A stretch of 46,989 nt of DNA from Peribolospora baueri (Eukaryota > Basidiomycota > Peribolosporomycetes > Peribolosporales > Peribolosporaceae). Under the pieces are notes generated by a model. The model was given only the letters and a program-made list of their open reading frames with translations, ran no database searches and was not told where the DNA came from. The stretch's first letter is position 1. Each line of letters opens with the position of its first letter. Made by a program: the position numbers and the translations under genes. Below are positions 1 to 12,400 of this stretch, one piece after another. Location of the stretch: positions 1 to 46,989 of the forward strand of contig JAMDHS010000126.1 of NCBI GenBank assembly GCA_029717555.1. Reading direction: 5' to 3'.

Positions 1-7
1 TTTGGGG

Positions 8-38
<31 letters not shown>

Positions 39-1177
39 CCTCTTCTCGCCTTTGTTCTGTCTTTTTCGCTTCTCTCTGCTGCTGTGGTCCGTTCACCCGT
101 CCGCGGCACGTCCTATTTGTATTTCTAGCCAGTCGTCGTCGTCATCATCATCGTCGTCGTCATTACGCACGGTCGACGACCGACCCGACCCATGTCGCCG
201 GACCAGAAAGACGCGAGATTCCAGTCTGCCGAACGAAAAAAAAAAAAAAAAAAGAAAAAATCAAAGAGAAAAACAAAAAATTCGATGCGACTCGCAGGAC
301 GGGGCGGGGATGGACGGAAACGACGTACGAACGAGGGTCGATGAGCGAGGGGATGGATATGGAGATCCGAATCCAAATCGAAATCGAGAACCAGATCAAC
401 TTTCGGCCTTCCTTCCTTCCTTCCTTCCTCCCGTCCCAATCAATCAATCAATCATCCATCCATGTATTTATCCAAGCGCATCTGGCGTCGCCCAACCCTC
501 CTCTCCTCTCCTTTCCTTTCCTTGGGAGCCTCGGACGGAGGGAGGCGTGGCACACTTGGACGCGACTTCAAGTCAAGTCAGTCGGTCCGACGACGTCGAT
601 GCTGAGGCGACGACGACGGACGTTGGGTTGGATACGCATCGGGTCGTTCGTGATGACTGACACACACGCGACATACGACATCGACATACTGACATACCGA
701 CGTGACACCGCGGACAAGATGGGGGGGCAAAATGTCCTCGCCGGGACCGGTAAATAGTGTACAGGGCTACCGAGGGATGGGGAAGGAGCGGGCCGACCGG
801 CGGGGGTTGGGTTGGGTTGGGCTTGACGGGAAGGAGGGAAGTAGGTCCTAGGATGAGGAAGCCAAACTGGGGAAGGCCCGCATGCGGGATGCATCGAAGC
901 GATGGAGGCGAAGAGAGGTAAAAAAAGAAAAAAAGGGCCAGGAAGAGATGAAGTTGAGAAAGGGGAGCGACACATGCTCGAGCTCGAACGTCCAGCGAGG
1001 CGAGAAGGGAAGAGAAGAAGAAAAAAGAATGCGAACACGGCCGCGAGTGGGGATGCGAACTGGATGACAATGAGGACGCAAGAAGGGAAGGAAAATGAAG
1101 CCGTCGTGGGTGCGCCAAAAACAGGGACGGAAACCGGATAGACATCTGCTTGCTTTCTTGCTCCCCTCACATCTCCT
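1..1177. other. Low-complexity left edge, no gene seen
   Basis: This stretch holds a long T run near 11-38, an A run near 236-253, a CCTT-type tract near 408-428 and a TTGGG-type tract near 803-822. Reading frames here are open only because of simple-sequence bias and show no recognisable domain. The right part is the 3' flank of the SCH9-like gene, whose stop lies at 1178-1180. Nothing else can be supported. Confidence 0.6.
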
Positions 1178-3995
1178 TCACCCGTCCATGTCGACATCAT
1201 CGCCCTTCTTGCCCGCATACCGTCCCATCGGCCGATCGTCATCGAGCGTGCCCCTATCGTCCTCGACGTCGTTCGCCGCCTCTCCTCCTCCTCCGGAGGC
1301 GGCGGAAGCCATCTTGCTCATCCCGAGCCCCATCTTGCCAAACGCGCCCAGCACCGCTCCCTCGCCGCTACCGCATCTGCTCATATTCGAGCTCACGCCG
1401 CCACCACCGCCGGCGGCGGTGGCGGAGCGAGCGAGGAAGGACTCGCTCTCGCCAGAGTAAGTAAATCCCCTAAACTTTTCCTGCACGCTCCTCGTCAGCG
1501 GCGAGCTCGCGTCGCCTTTGCCCGCGCCGGCGCCGTTGGGCTTGTGAATGTTCATCGCCGCCGTGCCTCCCGGACCGCCGCCGCCGCCGCTGCCGCTGCC
1601 GCCGGCTCTGCTCGTCGGCGCCATGCCGGGGGCGTTGCGACTGAACGACGACCCTTCGGCGAGGTTGGTTCCGTCGCCGATGCCGGACAACCACGCGGCA
1701 GACGGGTCGTTGTCGTCAAAGATGGCCCCCGCGGCGTCACGCACGTCCACCTCGGTAAACTCGCGGTCAAAGTTGGCCACGCTCTCGTCCGACTCGACCA
1801 TGGGCTTGAACGGCGGGGTGATCTGCTTCTGGTATAACATGTTCCAGTCAATGTCCTTGAAGAAGGGGTGGTCTTTCAAGTCTTGCGATCCTCGCTGTGA
1901 CCCCAGTCGATGTCTTGGGTTTCGGTTCAGGAGCCCTTTGACAAACTGCTTCCCGTCCTCGCCGATCACGCCGCGCGGGAACTTGATCTTGCCAAAGCAA
2001 ATGTTGCGGTACATCGCCTGCGTGTCCTCTGCGTAGAACGGGCTCCATCCGCAGCACATCTCGAACAGCAGACTGTCAAGAACCCAAGGGAGGGCGAGAA
2101 GAGGATCAGCGCGCGTGTTCGTCCAGGGGAAAGCGGGACGACGACTCACACTCCCAAGCTCCAAAAGTCGACCAATTTAGAGTATCCGCTTTCGTCGAGG
2201 AGGACCTCGGGGGCGAGGTACTCGGTGGTGCCACAAAAGGTGTTGGTGAGCTGGCCGGAGGCGAGGTCGGGCTTGGAGAGGCCAAAGTCGCACAGCGCGA
2301 CGTGGCCGGTGGCGTCGAGGAGGATGTTCTCCGGTTTCAGGTCTCGGTAGACGATGTCATACTTGTGCAAGTGCTCGAGGGCGAGGATGAGCTCTGCGAT
2401 GTAGAACCTTGCCCTCTCCTCGATAAACCTTCCCTCTCGCTGAAGGTGCCAAAAGAGTTCTCCGCCAGATTTGTAGTCGGTAACGAAAAACAAATCCGTC
2501 TCGTTTTGGAAGGAAAACTTGAGGCCGACGAGGAAGGGACAGTCGAGGGATTTTTGAAGGATCTTGCGCTCGCCCATCGTGTGGGCGACTTCCTTCTTGA
2601 GCGCAATCTCCTTCTTGTTGAGCACCTTCATCGCGTAGATCCGCTTCGTATCCCTCTTGCGCACTTGGAACACCTTTCCGAACGTACCCCGACCGATGAG
2701 CTTGAGGATCTCAAAGTCGACCGGCGTCAGGCGATGAGGCTAAGAGGGCGACGGGCGTGCGGCGTCAGATCGATTGTCCTTGCTCCCCCAGCAGACACGG
2801 ATGACGACGACGACGCGTGAACTCACCGCCATCCTCTCGTAGCTGATTTGCACTCGCACCTCGCCCGAGACCGTCTCGTCGGACCTGGACTCGAGGGGAA
2901 ACCACTGGTCGACGGTGTGGTCGTGGACGAGCTTGAAGCGGACCTCGCGCATGCCGAGGAAGTCCTCCTCCTCGCCCGAGCGGTCGTACACGGAGATCAT
3001 CAGCGGCGCCTCGTGGGTGACGTCGCTGTGTTCGGAAGCCGGGACGGAAGGGGGCAAGGAGCACAGGGCCATGAGCGTGAGGCTCGGAGGAACGTTCCTC
3101 CCTCGATCGGTTCCCGCAAAGAAACGACTCACAAGGTCACCTCGTGTTTCCAGACGGGACTGTGGGCGGGGCTGGGAGCGACCGTATCTCCGCCTCCGTC
3201 GGCGGCGGCGGCGGGGCGGTCGCGAGACGTCTCGGGCGCCTTCGCTCTCGCCCGGCTGGCCGCCTCAAAGGCTCTGGTGATGCCCCCCAACGAGAGGGGG
3301 CCCCTACCTTGGGCGGCGGCGTCCGCAGCCGAAGCTGCGGACCGACCGCCGGCGCCGGCGGCAGTGGCGGTCGGGATGCCCTTGGCGTCCGCCTCCTCCT
3401 CCACGACCGGCTCCCGACTGACAAACTCGTTCTTGTCGAACTGCACCACGACGTACGGCCTGGCGCGGGGGGAGGAGACGTTGAGGTTGCGGGCGCCGAT
3501 CAGCCTGACCGTGAGATGGCCCTTGGGCGCTTTGACGGAGACGGCACCGCTGCTGGTGGTGGAGGAGGGGGTGGCAGTAGACGAGGAAGCGGCGGGGATG
3601 GAGCCGTCGTGGGAAGCTCTGGAAGAGGAAGCGAGGGCGGTACCGTCAGCGCTGGCGCTGCCATCGCGGCGGTGCTTGTGGGAGGGGTTGCGGGGCGTGG
3701 GGGGCATGCGCATCGTAAAGTCGGGGGGCACGCCGGTGCTGACGCTGGTGGTGGCCTGGCTGTGGGTGGGATGGCCGTATGCGCCGGGGGTGCGCAAGCC
3801 AGAGGGCGTGACGTCGCCGGGGGTGGGGGTGGAGAGGGGGGCGGGGCGAGGATGGGTGGGGACGGAGAGAGCGGCGGAGGCCTGGCCGGAGGCGACGGTG
3901 GGAGCTGCAGGAGCGGAGGTGGGAGGGAGGGAGTCGAAAGGATTGCATTCCGACGAGCCGGCGGCGGCAGGTGCGCGCGGGGTCGTCTTTTTCAT
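1178..3995 (-). CDS. SCH9: SCH9-like AGC serine/threonine kinase with C2 domain
   Basis: Nutrient-responsive AGC kinase; in yeast Sch9 is the TORC1 effector, phosphorylated at the vacuole, controlling growth, ribosome synthesis and stress. Exons on the minus strand: 3995-3133, 3025-2827, 2739-2150, 2072-1178 (2547 nt, 848 aa). A Ser/Pro/Ala-rich N-terminus leads into a C2 domain (about residues 158-354), then the kinase domain: Gly loop GRGTFG, lysine in YAMKVL near 392, YRDLKPEN near 485, DFG near 505, T-loop TFCGT near 521, APE, and GVLLFEM restored across the last junction. The hydrophobic motif FRGFTYS lies near 750. C2 plus kinase plus this motif order is the SCH9 signature. A Gly/Ser-rich tail of about 90 residues follows the motif. 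The ATG at 3995 was chosen because upstream in-frame sequence is low-complexity; an earlier start cannot be excluded. A long 2.4-kb spacer lies upstream. Confidence 0.92.
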
Positions 3996-4357
3996 CGACG
4001 AGAGAGGGATGGAGGAGTAGGAGTAGTGACGGCGAGGAGCGGAGAGAAGAGGATGAAGGCGGTCGCGGTCGGGGCGAGGGAGGAAGGAGGGAGAGGGAGG
4101 GGCGGGGGAGGTGGATGGGAGTCGGTCGTCGGTAGCAAAGGCGTGCATGGAGGAAAAAGAAAGAAGGGGGGATGGTGAGTGAAGAGGCGGAGGAATTACG
4201 GGCGCGTATAGTAGAGAAGAGGGGGAAGAGACGGGAACGGGGCGACGTCGACGTCGACGGCCGTGGTGGTGAAAGCGACAGCGATGGCGGCGATGAAGAC
4301 GACGACGACGACACGACAACGACAGCGACGAACAAACAATGAATGGGCCATCCATCC

Positions 4358-4460
4358 ATCCCCAACCCTAACCCAACCCAACCCAACCTAACCCAACCCA
4401 TCGTATCCCATTTCATCCCTATCCTATCATCCCATCCCATCCCATCCCATCCATCCCCGC
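4358..4460. repeat. Telomere-like CCCAA/CCCTAA tract followed by CCCAT tract
   Basis: About 40 bp of CCCAA units with two CCCTAA/CCTAA units, then after a short gap about 40 bp of CCCAT units. The first part resembles an interstitial telomere-type repeat, but with mostly CCCAA it is equally well a simple microsatellite. Confidence 0.6.
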
Positions 4461-5559
4461 GTCCGCCGGGGGCCATAAGGGCACATCCTGCCATCTCACC
4501 GCCGCCTCTGTTTGGCTCGCTCCGTCCCGTCGCGTCGCTGGCCACCGGGTACTGAGGCGCCCCCTCGATGGTGGCGTCCGACCGCCCTCATTCTCGCCGG
4601 GTGCCCGTCCCCAAGACAGCAAGACCATGTGATAGACCGGACGCGAACCCTCTGTCGCACCAGCCACGGCCGTGGTCTGTCTGAGGCGTGAGGAGGAGGA
4701 GGAAGAGGAAGGGCAGCAAAAAGCTCACCTGGTCGCTCGGCGCGGTGGGCCACAACTTGTTGCCCAGGTGAAGCATGGCTGCCGAATGCGGAGTACAATA
4801 CAGAAGGCGGTGTGGCGGATGGCCGATCCCGATGGCGGAGGGGCGTTGTACGGGGTTAGCGTGCGTGGCGTAGCGTCTATGGACGGCCGGCCGGGTCGGG
4901 TTGATTCGATCGAGGAGACCAGTGGTGCGGTCCCCGGTCTCGTGTCGGCTGACTGACTGTCAGAGGGTCGCAGGGACGGGTGCCGGCGGGGTGGCGAGGG
5001 AAGGAGGATGTTGAGATGAACGACAGAGAGGGAGCGATATATGGAGCGGGCTCGAGTCGATGTCTGTCGGTCTGGTCTGGTTGGTCGGTTGGTTGGCTGG
5101 CTGGCTGGCCGGCCGTCTTAGGTCCGTCTAACTGTTCGTCTGTCTGTCCGTCCGCTTGTCCGTCCGTCGGCCCGTCGTCGGTGGTGAAAGAAGGGATGGA
5201 GGGAGAAGGAGAGGAGAATGGTCGACTCGGATGAGCGAGGTGAAAAGCGTCGTTGTGGTCGTGATCGATACGATAGTCCGTCGTCGTCGTCGTCCTCGTC
5301 GTCGGCGAGTGCAAACTCTTTTCTCAGGCTCAGCCAACGTCGTCGTCCGTCATCCGTCGCCGGTTCGATCGACGGCTGACGGAGGAGAGAAGGACAGACA
5401 GACTGACTGACTCCGTCCCGCTCTCCACCCTCGGCGGCGTCCCGGACAAGTTCCGTAGCGCGCTATTAGCGACCACGACGCCGCCGTTCCTTTTTCGCTC
5501 GCTCTCCTTCCTCCGCACCCGCACACGCACGCCCCGGCAGGGACGGGACGGGACGATAG

Positions 5560-5740
5560 GGGCCAGACACATACAGACAGACGATGGACGGGGGGAGGGA
5601 GGATGGCAATAAACAGAATAGACGGGCTGTAGACAGACAGACAAACAGACAGACAGACAAGACAACCGACGGACAAACAGATACACCGACGGATGGATGG
5701 ATGGATGGATGGATGGATGGATGGATGGATGGAGGGATGG
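5560..5740. repeat. CAGA and GGAT microsatellites
   Basis: Two adjacent tetranucleotide tracts: GACA/CAGA units at about 5568-5690 and GGAT units at about 5691-5745. Simple sequence only. Confidence 0.85.
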
Positions 5741-6363
5741 AGGGATGGCGTAGGTGGACACCAGACGACACCCGTCGGCGACTGGACGCCATCCCCTCGT
5801 TCGGCTCGCCTCCGTAGTCATCCTAGTCCCACCTAGAGCCAGCTCGGTGACGGCTTATCGCCCCCTCCACTCTGACACGTCAGTCAGTCAAGAGTCGCCC
5901 AAAGTAAAGCCCACCACGACCCGACCGTCCCTTCCCCTCCTCGCGTTCGATCGGCCTTGCGACCACGCCGGCGACGGAGGATGAAGGACGATCACGCACC
6001 CATCCGTTTGCCTGGTTTGGTTTGCACAGAGCGATGCGGGAAAAAGAAAAGGCGACGATGCTAAGCACGGCTAAGACGGCCGGAGCGACATGTCTAGAGC
6101 CACATGACACGATATGACATGAGATGACATGGGAGGCGCAGCATCGCACGACGCCGGCGGAGGGACGGTACGACGGACGGCGACGCCATCGCCGGTCACG
6201 CCGCCCTTGACGTCACACGAGACCGACTGACAGACAGGCCGACAGAAGACACATGATCCGAGCATTCTACCCGCATCCACCCATCACCGTAACAGGACAC
6301 CAAAACAAGTCCGCAGTGGCTCGCTCCTTCGACCGAGCGCGGTTCGCAAACAAAGTCCGCCCA

Positions 6364-9300
6364 TCAACCCCTGCCCGGCGTCGTCCTTCCGTCCCTCCCA
6401 TCCCTCCTGCTCTTCTCTCTCCTCTCCCACTCCCGGTCCGTCTTCTCCCTCTCCCTCCTCTCCCCACCCCCGCCCTCCCTATCCTTCTCCCTCGGCTTTC
6501 GAAAGCACAAAAACTCAAGCGCCGTCGCCTTTCGACTATTCAAAAGCGTTTCCCGAGCTCTCTCCGTCTCCCTCGTCAACTCGTCTCCCGGTGCGTTGCG
6601 GTCGTACTGCTTGCTGATCATCTCGTATACCGCTTTGAGCGTCCTTTCCGTCTCTGCCGAGCCTACGATGTATTGCGATAGTACCTGGTGAACAAACTCG
6701 CACCCCAGCGTCGCCTGAACTCGTCGTCGTCGTCGTCGTCGTTCCCTGTTCGTCAGCCCGATCCGCCCGCTTACTTACTCGTTCGCTCAACTCAAACTCA
6801 AACTCACCTGTAACATCCCACCGCTCCCAAACTTTTTGACTTTTCCAAAGCTCTCCAAAATCTCCCGCGCCAGGTCGCCGACGAGCGCGGTTAGCGTCCG
6901 GTGCACCAGCGGCGGTGCCACCGACCTCACTTGGGCGTGGATTTGGACGAGCGAGAGCAGCGCGTCGTAGATGAACGGTTGAATGCCTGCGATCATCGCG
7001 CGGCGCAACTTGGGGTCAGACCGCGTCACGCCGTCCGCCTTGGCCCATCCCTTCACTCACCTCTCGGCATCGGCAGTGTCACCCAGTCCACGCCGCTCTT
7101 CAACACGCCGTGCCGAATGATACCGGCAATGATCTCCGCCTTGCGCTTCACAAAGTCATCGAACAGGATCTTGTCCATTTCCGAAATCGTCTCCCTTCCC
7201 ACCTGTCCTCCGACCCAAACGGTTTTATTTGTCTTAGCATCTCGGCGCCCGCACGCCGTCGACCGTACCGGACCGGACGTCACTCACCGCCAGCTCCTCC
7301 GTCATGTCCACCTTGAACGCCGTATGGAACTGGTCCATGAGCTTTGGAATCAACTCCGTGCTCAGGTAGTCCAAGTTGCTCACGGTCAGCAGCAGACGCG
7401 TGTCCTGCTCCCTCCCACCGTCCCAGGGGCACCGTCAGCACAGAGTCCACACCTTACGCGTTCATCTCATCTTACTCACCGGGTCTCGCAGGTTGCGCCG
7501 CATCTTTCCTTCCGATACGTTTTCCTCCTCCCTCGACGACGCCAACGGGTTCGCCGAGGCATAATCGGAAAAGCCGAGGTGGACGAGACCGTCGAGAAAG
7601 GCATAGATCGAGTCGAGAAAGGCTTGTCGGATGAGGTTTGTGAAATCCGAGCTTATCGATGCCTACGTTCGTCGACAACAGACAACCAAGCCAGTTTGAT
7701 TTGAATGGATCGAAACAAAAACACGATGCGTCCGCCCAGTCCGCCCAACCAAAACTCACCGCAGACCCCGGCTTTAGAGCGTTATCCTCCTTCCCCCCCG
7801 CTATCCGATACGCCGACCGAAGACTGCTCGTCTGCACCATGTTAAAGTCACGCATGTAAAGCGTCGTCGCAGGTCGGTCCGGTTGCAAAGCCCACGATTC
7901 GAGCTTCCACAGGATTTTAGAGTCTACCGGGGGGCAACGTCCGTCCATCCGACGTGAGCGAGCGACCTACGCGCGTCGTATCGCCCAGGCACTGCGCCGG
8001 ACTCACCGTTATGCCAGCTCTGGCACAGAACCTCTTCAAACCTCCATCGGCAGTTCATCACAAGACCCCTCAAGCTGGCCGCCGTCTTCTTGCTGATCTC
8101 CAGCATGGCCAGGTCGTTGACGCATTCGGATAGCTCGGTCAAGACCAAGATGCCGTAGTGAGCGTTGGTGATCGAGTTGCTGTACGCTGGCACAAACGGC
8201 GGCAGGCCGGCGGGTGCCAGCGGTGACTTTGGCACGGCGGCAACGTCGGTAAGGGTGAAGAATTGGGAGAGCAGCGATACGAAGAGGTCCGAGATGTCCG
8301 ACGCCATCGCTCGAGATGGGTGGTTCTTGCTGTCCAGCGTCGGATCCTGTGAGAGCGGCGCGCCACACACCAACGATACGATCTCCTAAACTCGTCCTTT
8401 TTTTCCTTTTACAAGCCCGGTCCCCACTCACCTTCTTCAGCCTATTCTCCAGGTGCACCTTGGCCACCTTCCAATAGCTTGGCAACGTTTGCAGCACCGT
8501 CTCCGTGACCGACTTGACCAGTTGCAGGATGGCCTTCCAGTGCTGCGCTCCGAGCACGTCGTCTGGGACCAGCGAAGGCAAAAAAGTATGTCAGGCACGC
8601 ATGGCGACGCAGGGACCCGTCCGATCACGCCTACTCACCATACACAGACTCGTCGTGCACAGATAGCTCTCTCACGCACTTTTGCAAGTCGAGTGCTATT
8701 CGTCGATCGTCCACTCCCGCTTCCTCTGGAGCCGTCCGAACGGCTAGCGAGTGGTGGAACGAATCTACGGTGAGCGCATGCCGCCTTGAAGAGACGCGTG
8801 CAAAACAAACCCACCTTCCACTGCCGCAAAAGCGTCGTTGTAGGCTTTCCGGACGTCCTGCATGATGTGTTGGTGCTGGCTCTCGAAGAACAGCGACGCT
8901 GGGTCGTCTCGTGGATCGAGCTCCAACAGGATCCTGGAGAAAGCGGGGTGCCCGCACAGGCTTCGTCAAAACCGAACAGGGCCTTGACAGCCGAGTGAAT
9001 CCGAAACTCACTCGATTATCTTCTCCTGCTCCTCCCAACCACGGCCCTTCTCCTTCAGTTTCCCCAGACGCGTCGTCCTGAGGTCGCTCATGATCCTCTC
9101 CACGGCCGTCCAGACCTTGTCGAACACGCGCTGCTGCTGGGCAGCCTGCTTCGCGCTCGCCGTCGGGTTCGACGCGACCGCCGGGTTGGCGCCACCCAGC
9201 AGCTGACCCGGTCGCGATTCGCGGAGGTAAAGGCCCTTCTTGTAGTCTCGCATAGCCGCGTCGTACTTGCCCTGTAAACATCAACAGGAACGAACAGTTG

Positions 9301-10469
9301 GAGATTAGCGATGGCGTGACGAACGCTCTGACGACGGAACAACCACGCACCGCTTCGATGCTCTCCAAGAGCGAACCCGGAAGGTTGAAGAAAAAGCGAG
9401 ACCTCTCGAAGACGCCTAGCGTGCTACGAAGTCTCTGGGCCTTGAAGTTGTTCTCCAGCACCGGCACGAACACCTGGTCGGCTTTGATGGTCGCGACTGG
9501 GATGCCGCGGTGCAAAAGCGGTACGATATAGATGAACAAGACGCTCAACCGCGACTTGAAGAACGGAACAACTCACGTTTCAACGCCTCCCGGATTTCGC
9601 GCGTGCCTCGCTCGTTGCCCTCCTTGAGCGGGCCCTCCTTCATCTCCTCGTACACGCCATCCGTGGTGGCTTTGACGCCGACGAAACGGTCAAAGTTGTC
9701 CTCGACGAGGATCTTGAGCGCTTCTGAGCGCTGGTTGATCGAGTCCTTGATGTACGCAATCCCCGCCGCTAGGTCATTGAAGGTTGCATCTGGATGGATG
9801 ACGTGAAGGAAGACCTTGGGGTCGAAAGATTTGGACGAGAGCAAGATCTGGGTGCCTTGAGGTGCAAGGCGCGGGGGAACGAGCGTGGTGCAGCAGTGTC
9901 AGCTCCGGCGCACGCATGCCTTAGAGAGAAAGCGGCCTCACGAGTTTCAAGGGACATCTCCCTTGCCCTGCATAGAAGTGAGGAACGAGTGCTTAGCGAT
10001 AGAACCCGGCGCGCACTACCTGCAACTCGCCACTCACTCGGTCAAAGGTCCCCTCAAACCCAACGGGTCAGGCTCGTCCCTCACCCTGCCCTCCTTCGCA
10101 CCCCCTCCCGGTACACCGCTTCCAGCACCGTCGCCGTCTCCACCGCCACCAGAAGACGTCAGCACGCCGTCGGCGTCGTAATCCACATCTTTCCAAGTTG
10201 TGGGCTCCTGATCCGGCGTGGAGATAGGGGTGGCACTAGGTGAGCCAAGCAAAGCGACGGCGAGGCGTTGCTCATCGGGGCAAAGAGGAAGATGAGCTCA
10301 CCAGGTGGTCTGTCCGATATGTCCGTAGCACTGCGATGGGGCCGCGGAGATGGCGACGACGAAGGCCGCCAGGGTCAGGACGATTGGTGGGCGGTGAGCA
10401 GTGAGAAGAGGCGCCACAAGACTCACATGTAGCGTCATCCACATCCAAAATACCTTTCCTGGAGCCCAT
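6364..10469 (-). CDS. SEC5: Exocyst complex subunit Sec5
   Basis: Sec5 is one of eight exocyst subunits that tether secretory vesicles to the plasma membrane. Exons (minus strand, written high to low): 10469-10427, 10330-10302, 10207-10038, 9967-9942, 9855-9577, 9496-9351, 9271-9012, 8933-8815, 8764-8639, 8562-8432, 8346-8007, 7923-7760, 7662-7480, 7404-7288, 7202-7061, 6986-6808, 6714-6364; 2805 nt, 934 aa, close to yeast Sec5 (971 aa). The N-terminus reads [19 protein letters not shown], like other Sec5 proteins. The conserved Sec5 block [19 protein letters not shown] lies near residue 150, followed by [20 protein letters not shown] and the [14 protein letters not shown] block. The protein is helical with no membrane segment. 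The C-terminus ends in [10 protein letters not shown] plus a charged Arg/Glu-rich tail. All 16 introns are GT-AG, about 50-108 nt, and two exons are only 26 and 29 nt. Confidence 0.93.
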
Positions 10470-10611
10470 GGCTTGCTGCGCGCAGACAGAATGGATGGAT
10501 AGCGCAGAACGACAACGAACGGACGAACGGACTCAAATCACGACGTTGACCGCCCGACTCGATCGCGGCGCCGAGGTCGGGGTGGGGGGCTGCGACAAAA
10601 AGTACAAAAAC

Positions 10612-10699
10612 TGAACGCTCACGGGTTCGAACCGCGGACCTCGCCCGCTCCGGATTGTTCCTGTTAAGGATGCGTCATAGGACGGTGGCCTGGCCGCAA
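10612..10699 (-). pseudogene. Decayed copy of the intron-containing tRNA-Val(AAC)
   Basis: On the minus strand an 88-nt stretch aligns position for position, without length change, to the tRNA-Val at 13093-13180. It keeps CTTAAC with the AAC anticodon, the place and length of the 14-nt intron, the B box GGTTCGAACCC and a downstream T5 run typical of Pol III termination. The acceptor stem, the D arm and the anticodon stem no longer pair, so it is unlikely to give a mature tRNA. It may still bind TFIIIC through its B box. Confidence 0.7.
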
Positions 10700-11159
10700 C
10701 GGTGTCTGCGGGATGTGAATGAAGCGAGACGAGATGGAAAATGGATGGAGCGGAGAGGAGGGACGGACGAACAGACTCATCACGACCTTGCCCGCTCACC
10801 TCGATCGTGACGCCGAGATGGGGACGAGCGCCATGCCATCTGGGTTAACGACGACGACCTTCTCCGCTTTAATCGAGAGCAGAGGAGCGCCATCGTGTGC
10901 ACAGACCAGTTCATCGGCTTCCCTAGACACGAGACACTAGTTCACCCTGTTATCCCTCTCTCCCCTTGCTCAGGGTTGGTTTACAGCATTGCACTCTTCT
11001 CACAGTCTCCCTCTACGTTTTGGGGCATGTCCAATGATGCTCACTACTATAAAATGGGTCGCCCGCCGAACTTCGTCTGTTGGGATCCAAGATCTTCCTT
11101 AGCACGCGTCTGGGACGTACAGGTGAGCTCTCAACGAGTGCGCGACGGAATCGCACACG

Positions 11160-11402
11160 AACCTCCTCCTTCCGTCGCTCCTTTCAGTACAGTGACCTTG
11201 TCTTCTCTGCACACGCGCCTCCCCCTTCCGTCGCACCGGCACCTTCTCGTATAGTGACATCTCCTTTCGTCGTTCCTGCCGCTGCTCCTTCCGGTACAGC
11301 GACCTTGGTGCACACGCAACTCCTCTTTCGTCGTTCCTTTCGATACAGCCACATCTCTTTTCGCCGCTACTGACGTCGCTCCTTTCGGTACAGCGACATT
11401 GT
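11160..11402. repeat. Tandem repeat, about 47-bp unit
   Basis: A CCTTTCGGTACAGCGACAT-like motif recurs at about 11181, 11243, 11287, 11334 and 11381, with spacings of 62, 44, 47 and 47 bp. The intervening sequence is rich in TTTCGTCGTTCC. Copies are imperfect. Confidence 0.7.
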
Positions 11403-11664
11403 CTATTCAATCTCTACCCCGAAGCCGAACATCGTCTCATTCGCACTTGGCCAGAGGCGTTGTCTCATTCACACTCAACAAATGTCCTCGCCAAGGACGA
11501 AGAGCGGTCGAGCGAGAGAGAAAGTATAAAAAGGGCCCCGTTTCCCGCCCGCTCTCCATCCCCACTCCACAAGCCTTCTCCTCTGCCGTCTCCCCTCCCA
11601 ATAACTCTCGCTCTCTGCCGCCTCGCTTCATCAGACTACAATATGTTTTCACAGGCCGCCCTCG

Positions 11665-11850
11665 CGCACCATCACTATCGCTTCAGGTAGGTCGCCTCAC
11701 GCCTATGCCGCACCCACGCATCACTACCGCTTCAGCTAGGCCGCCTGACGCCTATGCCGCGCGCGCCCATCACTACCGCTTCAACCCGGTCGCTCGTTCT
11801 CACACAAACGCAACCTGGGCCTCCCACTCACACCACTACCGCTTCAGCCT
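11665..11850. repeat. Tandem repeat with CATCACTACCGCTTCA core
   Basis: Four copies of a CATCACTACCGCTTCA-like core start at about 11669, 11719, 11768 and 11831, with further shared CGCCTGACGCCTATGCCGC between the first ones. Unit length is about 47-63 bp. There is no sign that the repeat is translated. Confidence 0.7.
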
Positions 11851-12167
11851 GCTTGCCGCCGTCGCTCCCGATACTGCTCCCGCACACGTGCCCACGTCCT
11901 CGCCATGTTCGAGGCCCTCCTACCACCGATGCGTTGCCCTGAACATCTTCAAAGGTCTTTCCCACCCTGCGGTCTCATACCTTCTAATACCTCCGCCGCA
12001 CGACCTCGGTCGCAAATCCACCCAACGTCGGGAAATACAAACCATTCAGCGGTAACGGCAGCACCAGCGGGTGGCCTGGGGGTACACAAGCGACGGCGAA
12101 GCGACAATGGTCTGACCTCGTGTTTTCCCCAACGGATCGCAACGGGTACCAATTGGTGTCCCTCCCT

Positions 12168-12400
12168 CTGGAGGTCCCATTGGAGCTCAGCCCCCTTGTG
12201 GGGAATGGGCGCTCTTGGGTTCCGTCTGGAATGAGGACACTAGGGATGACGATCGTCGCTTCCTCCAAACCCTTCCCCCAAGTAGAAGTGCTCCAAGTAG
12301 ACGTAACATAAGACTCCCCCCATCTGGCATCGCTGCACCTTGAGGTCCCACTGGAGTCCAGCCCCACGCAGGGAGTGCTCGCGTTTGGGTTCCGCTCGGC
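12168..12400. repeat. Direct repeat pair of about 62 bp, 170 bp apart
   Basis: Copy A (about 12169-12230) and copy B (about 12339-12399) share GAGGTCCCA-TGGAG followed by CAGCCCC, then a GGG-rich piece and GGGTTCCG. They are diverged but collinear over their whole length. Confidence 0.65.

Larger units (their letters stand above)
3996..6363. other. Microsatellite-rich spacer, no gene seen
   Basis: The 2.4 kb between the SCH9 start and the SEC5 stop contains stacked simple repeats (CCCAA/CCCTAA near 4361-4400, CCCAT near 4425-4460, GGTT/GGCT near 5084-5115, CTGT-type tracts near 5120-5165, CAGA and GGAT tracts near 5568-5735). Open frames on both strands are repeat translations (poly-His/Pro/Ser or the like) with no domain and no splice-consistent extension. 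It probably includes the SCH9 promoter and 5' leader. Confidence 0.6.

Noticed and set aside
5330-5821. Minus-strand frame of 163 codons with repeated HPSIHPSI
   Set aside because: Translation of GGAT and CAGA microsatellites; no domain, no splice-supported extension.
11399-12055. 218-codon plus-strand frame after a TATA-like box
   Set aside because: It mostly translates the CATCACTACCGCTTCA repeat (HHYRF); no domain and no conserved composition.
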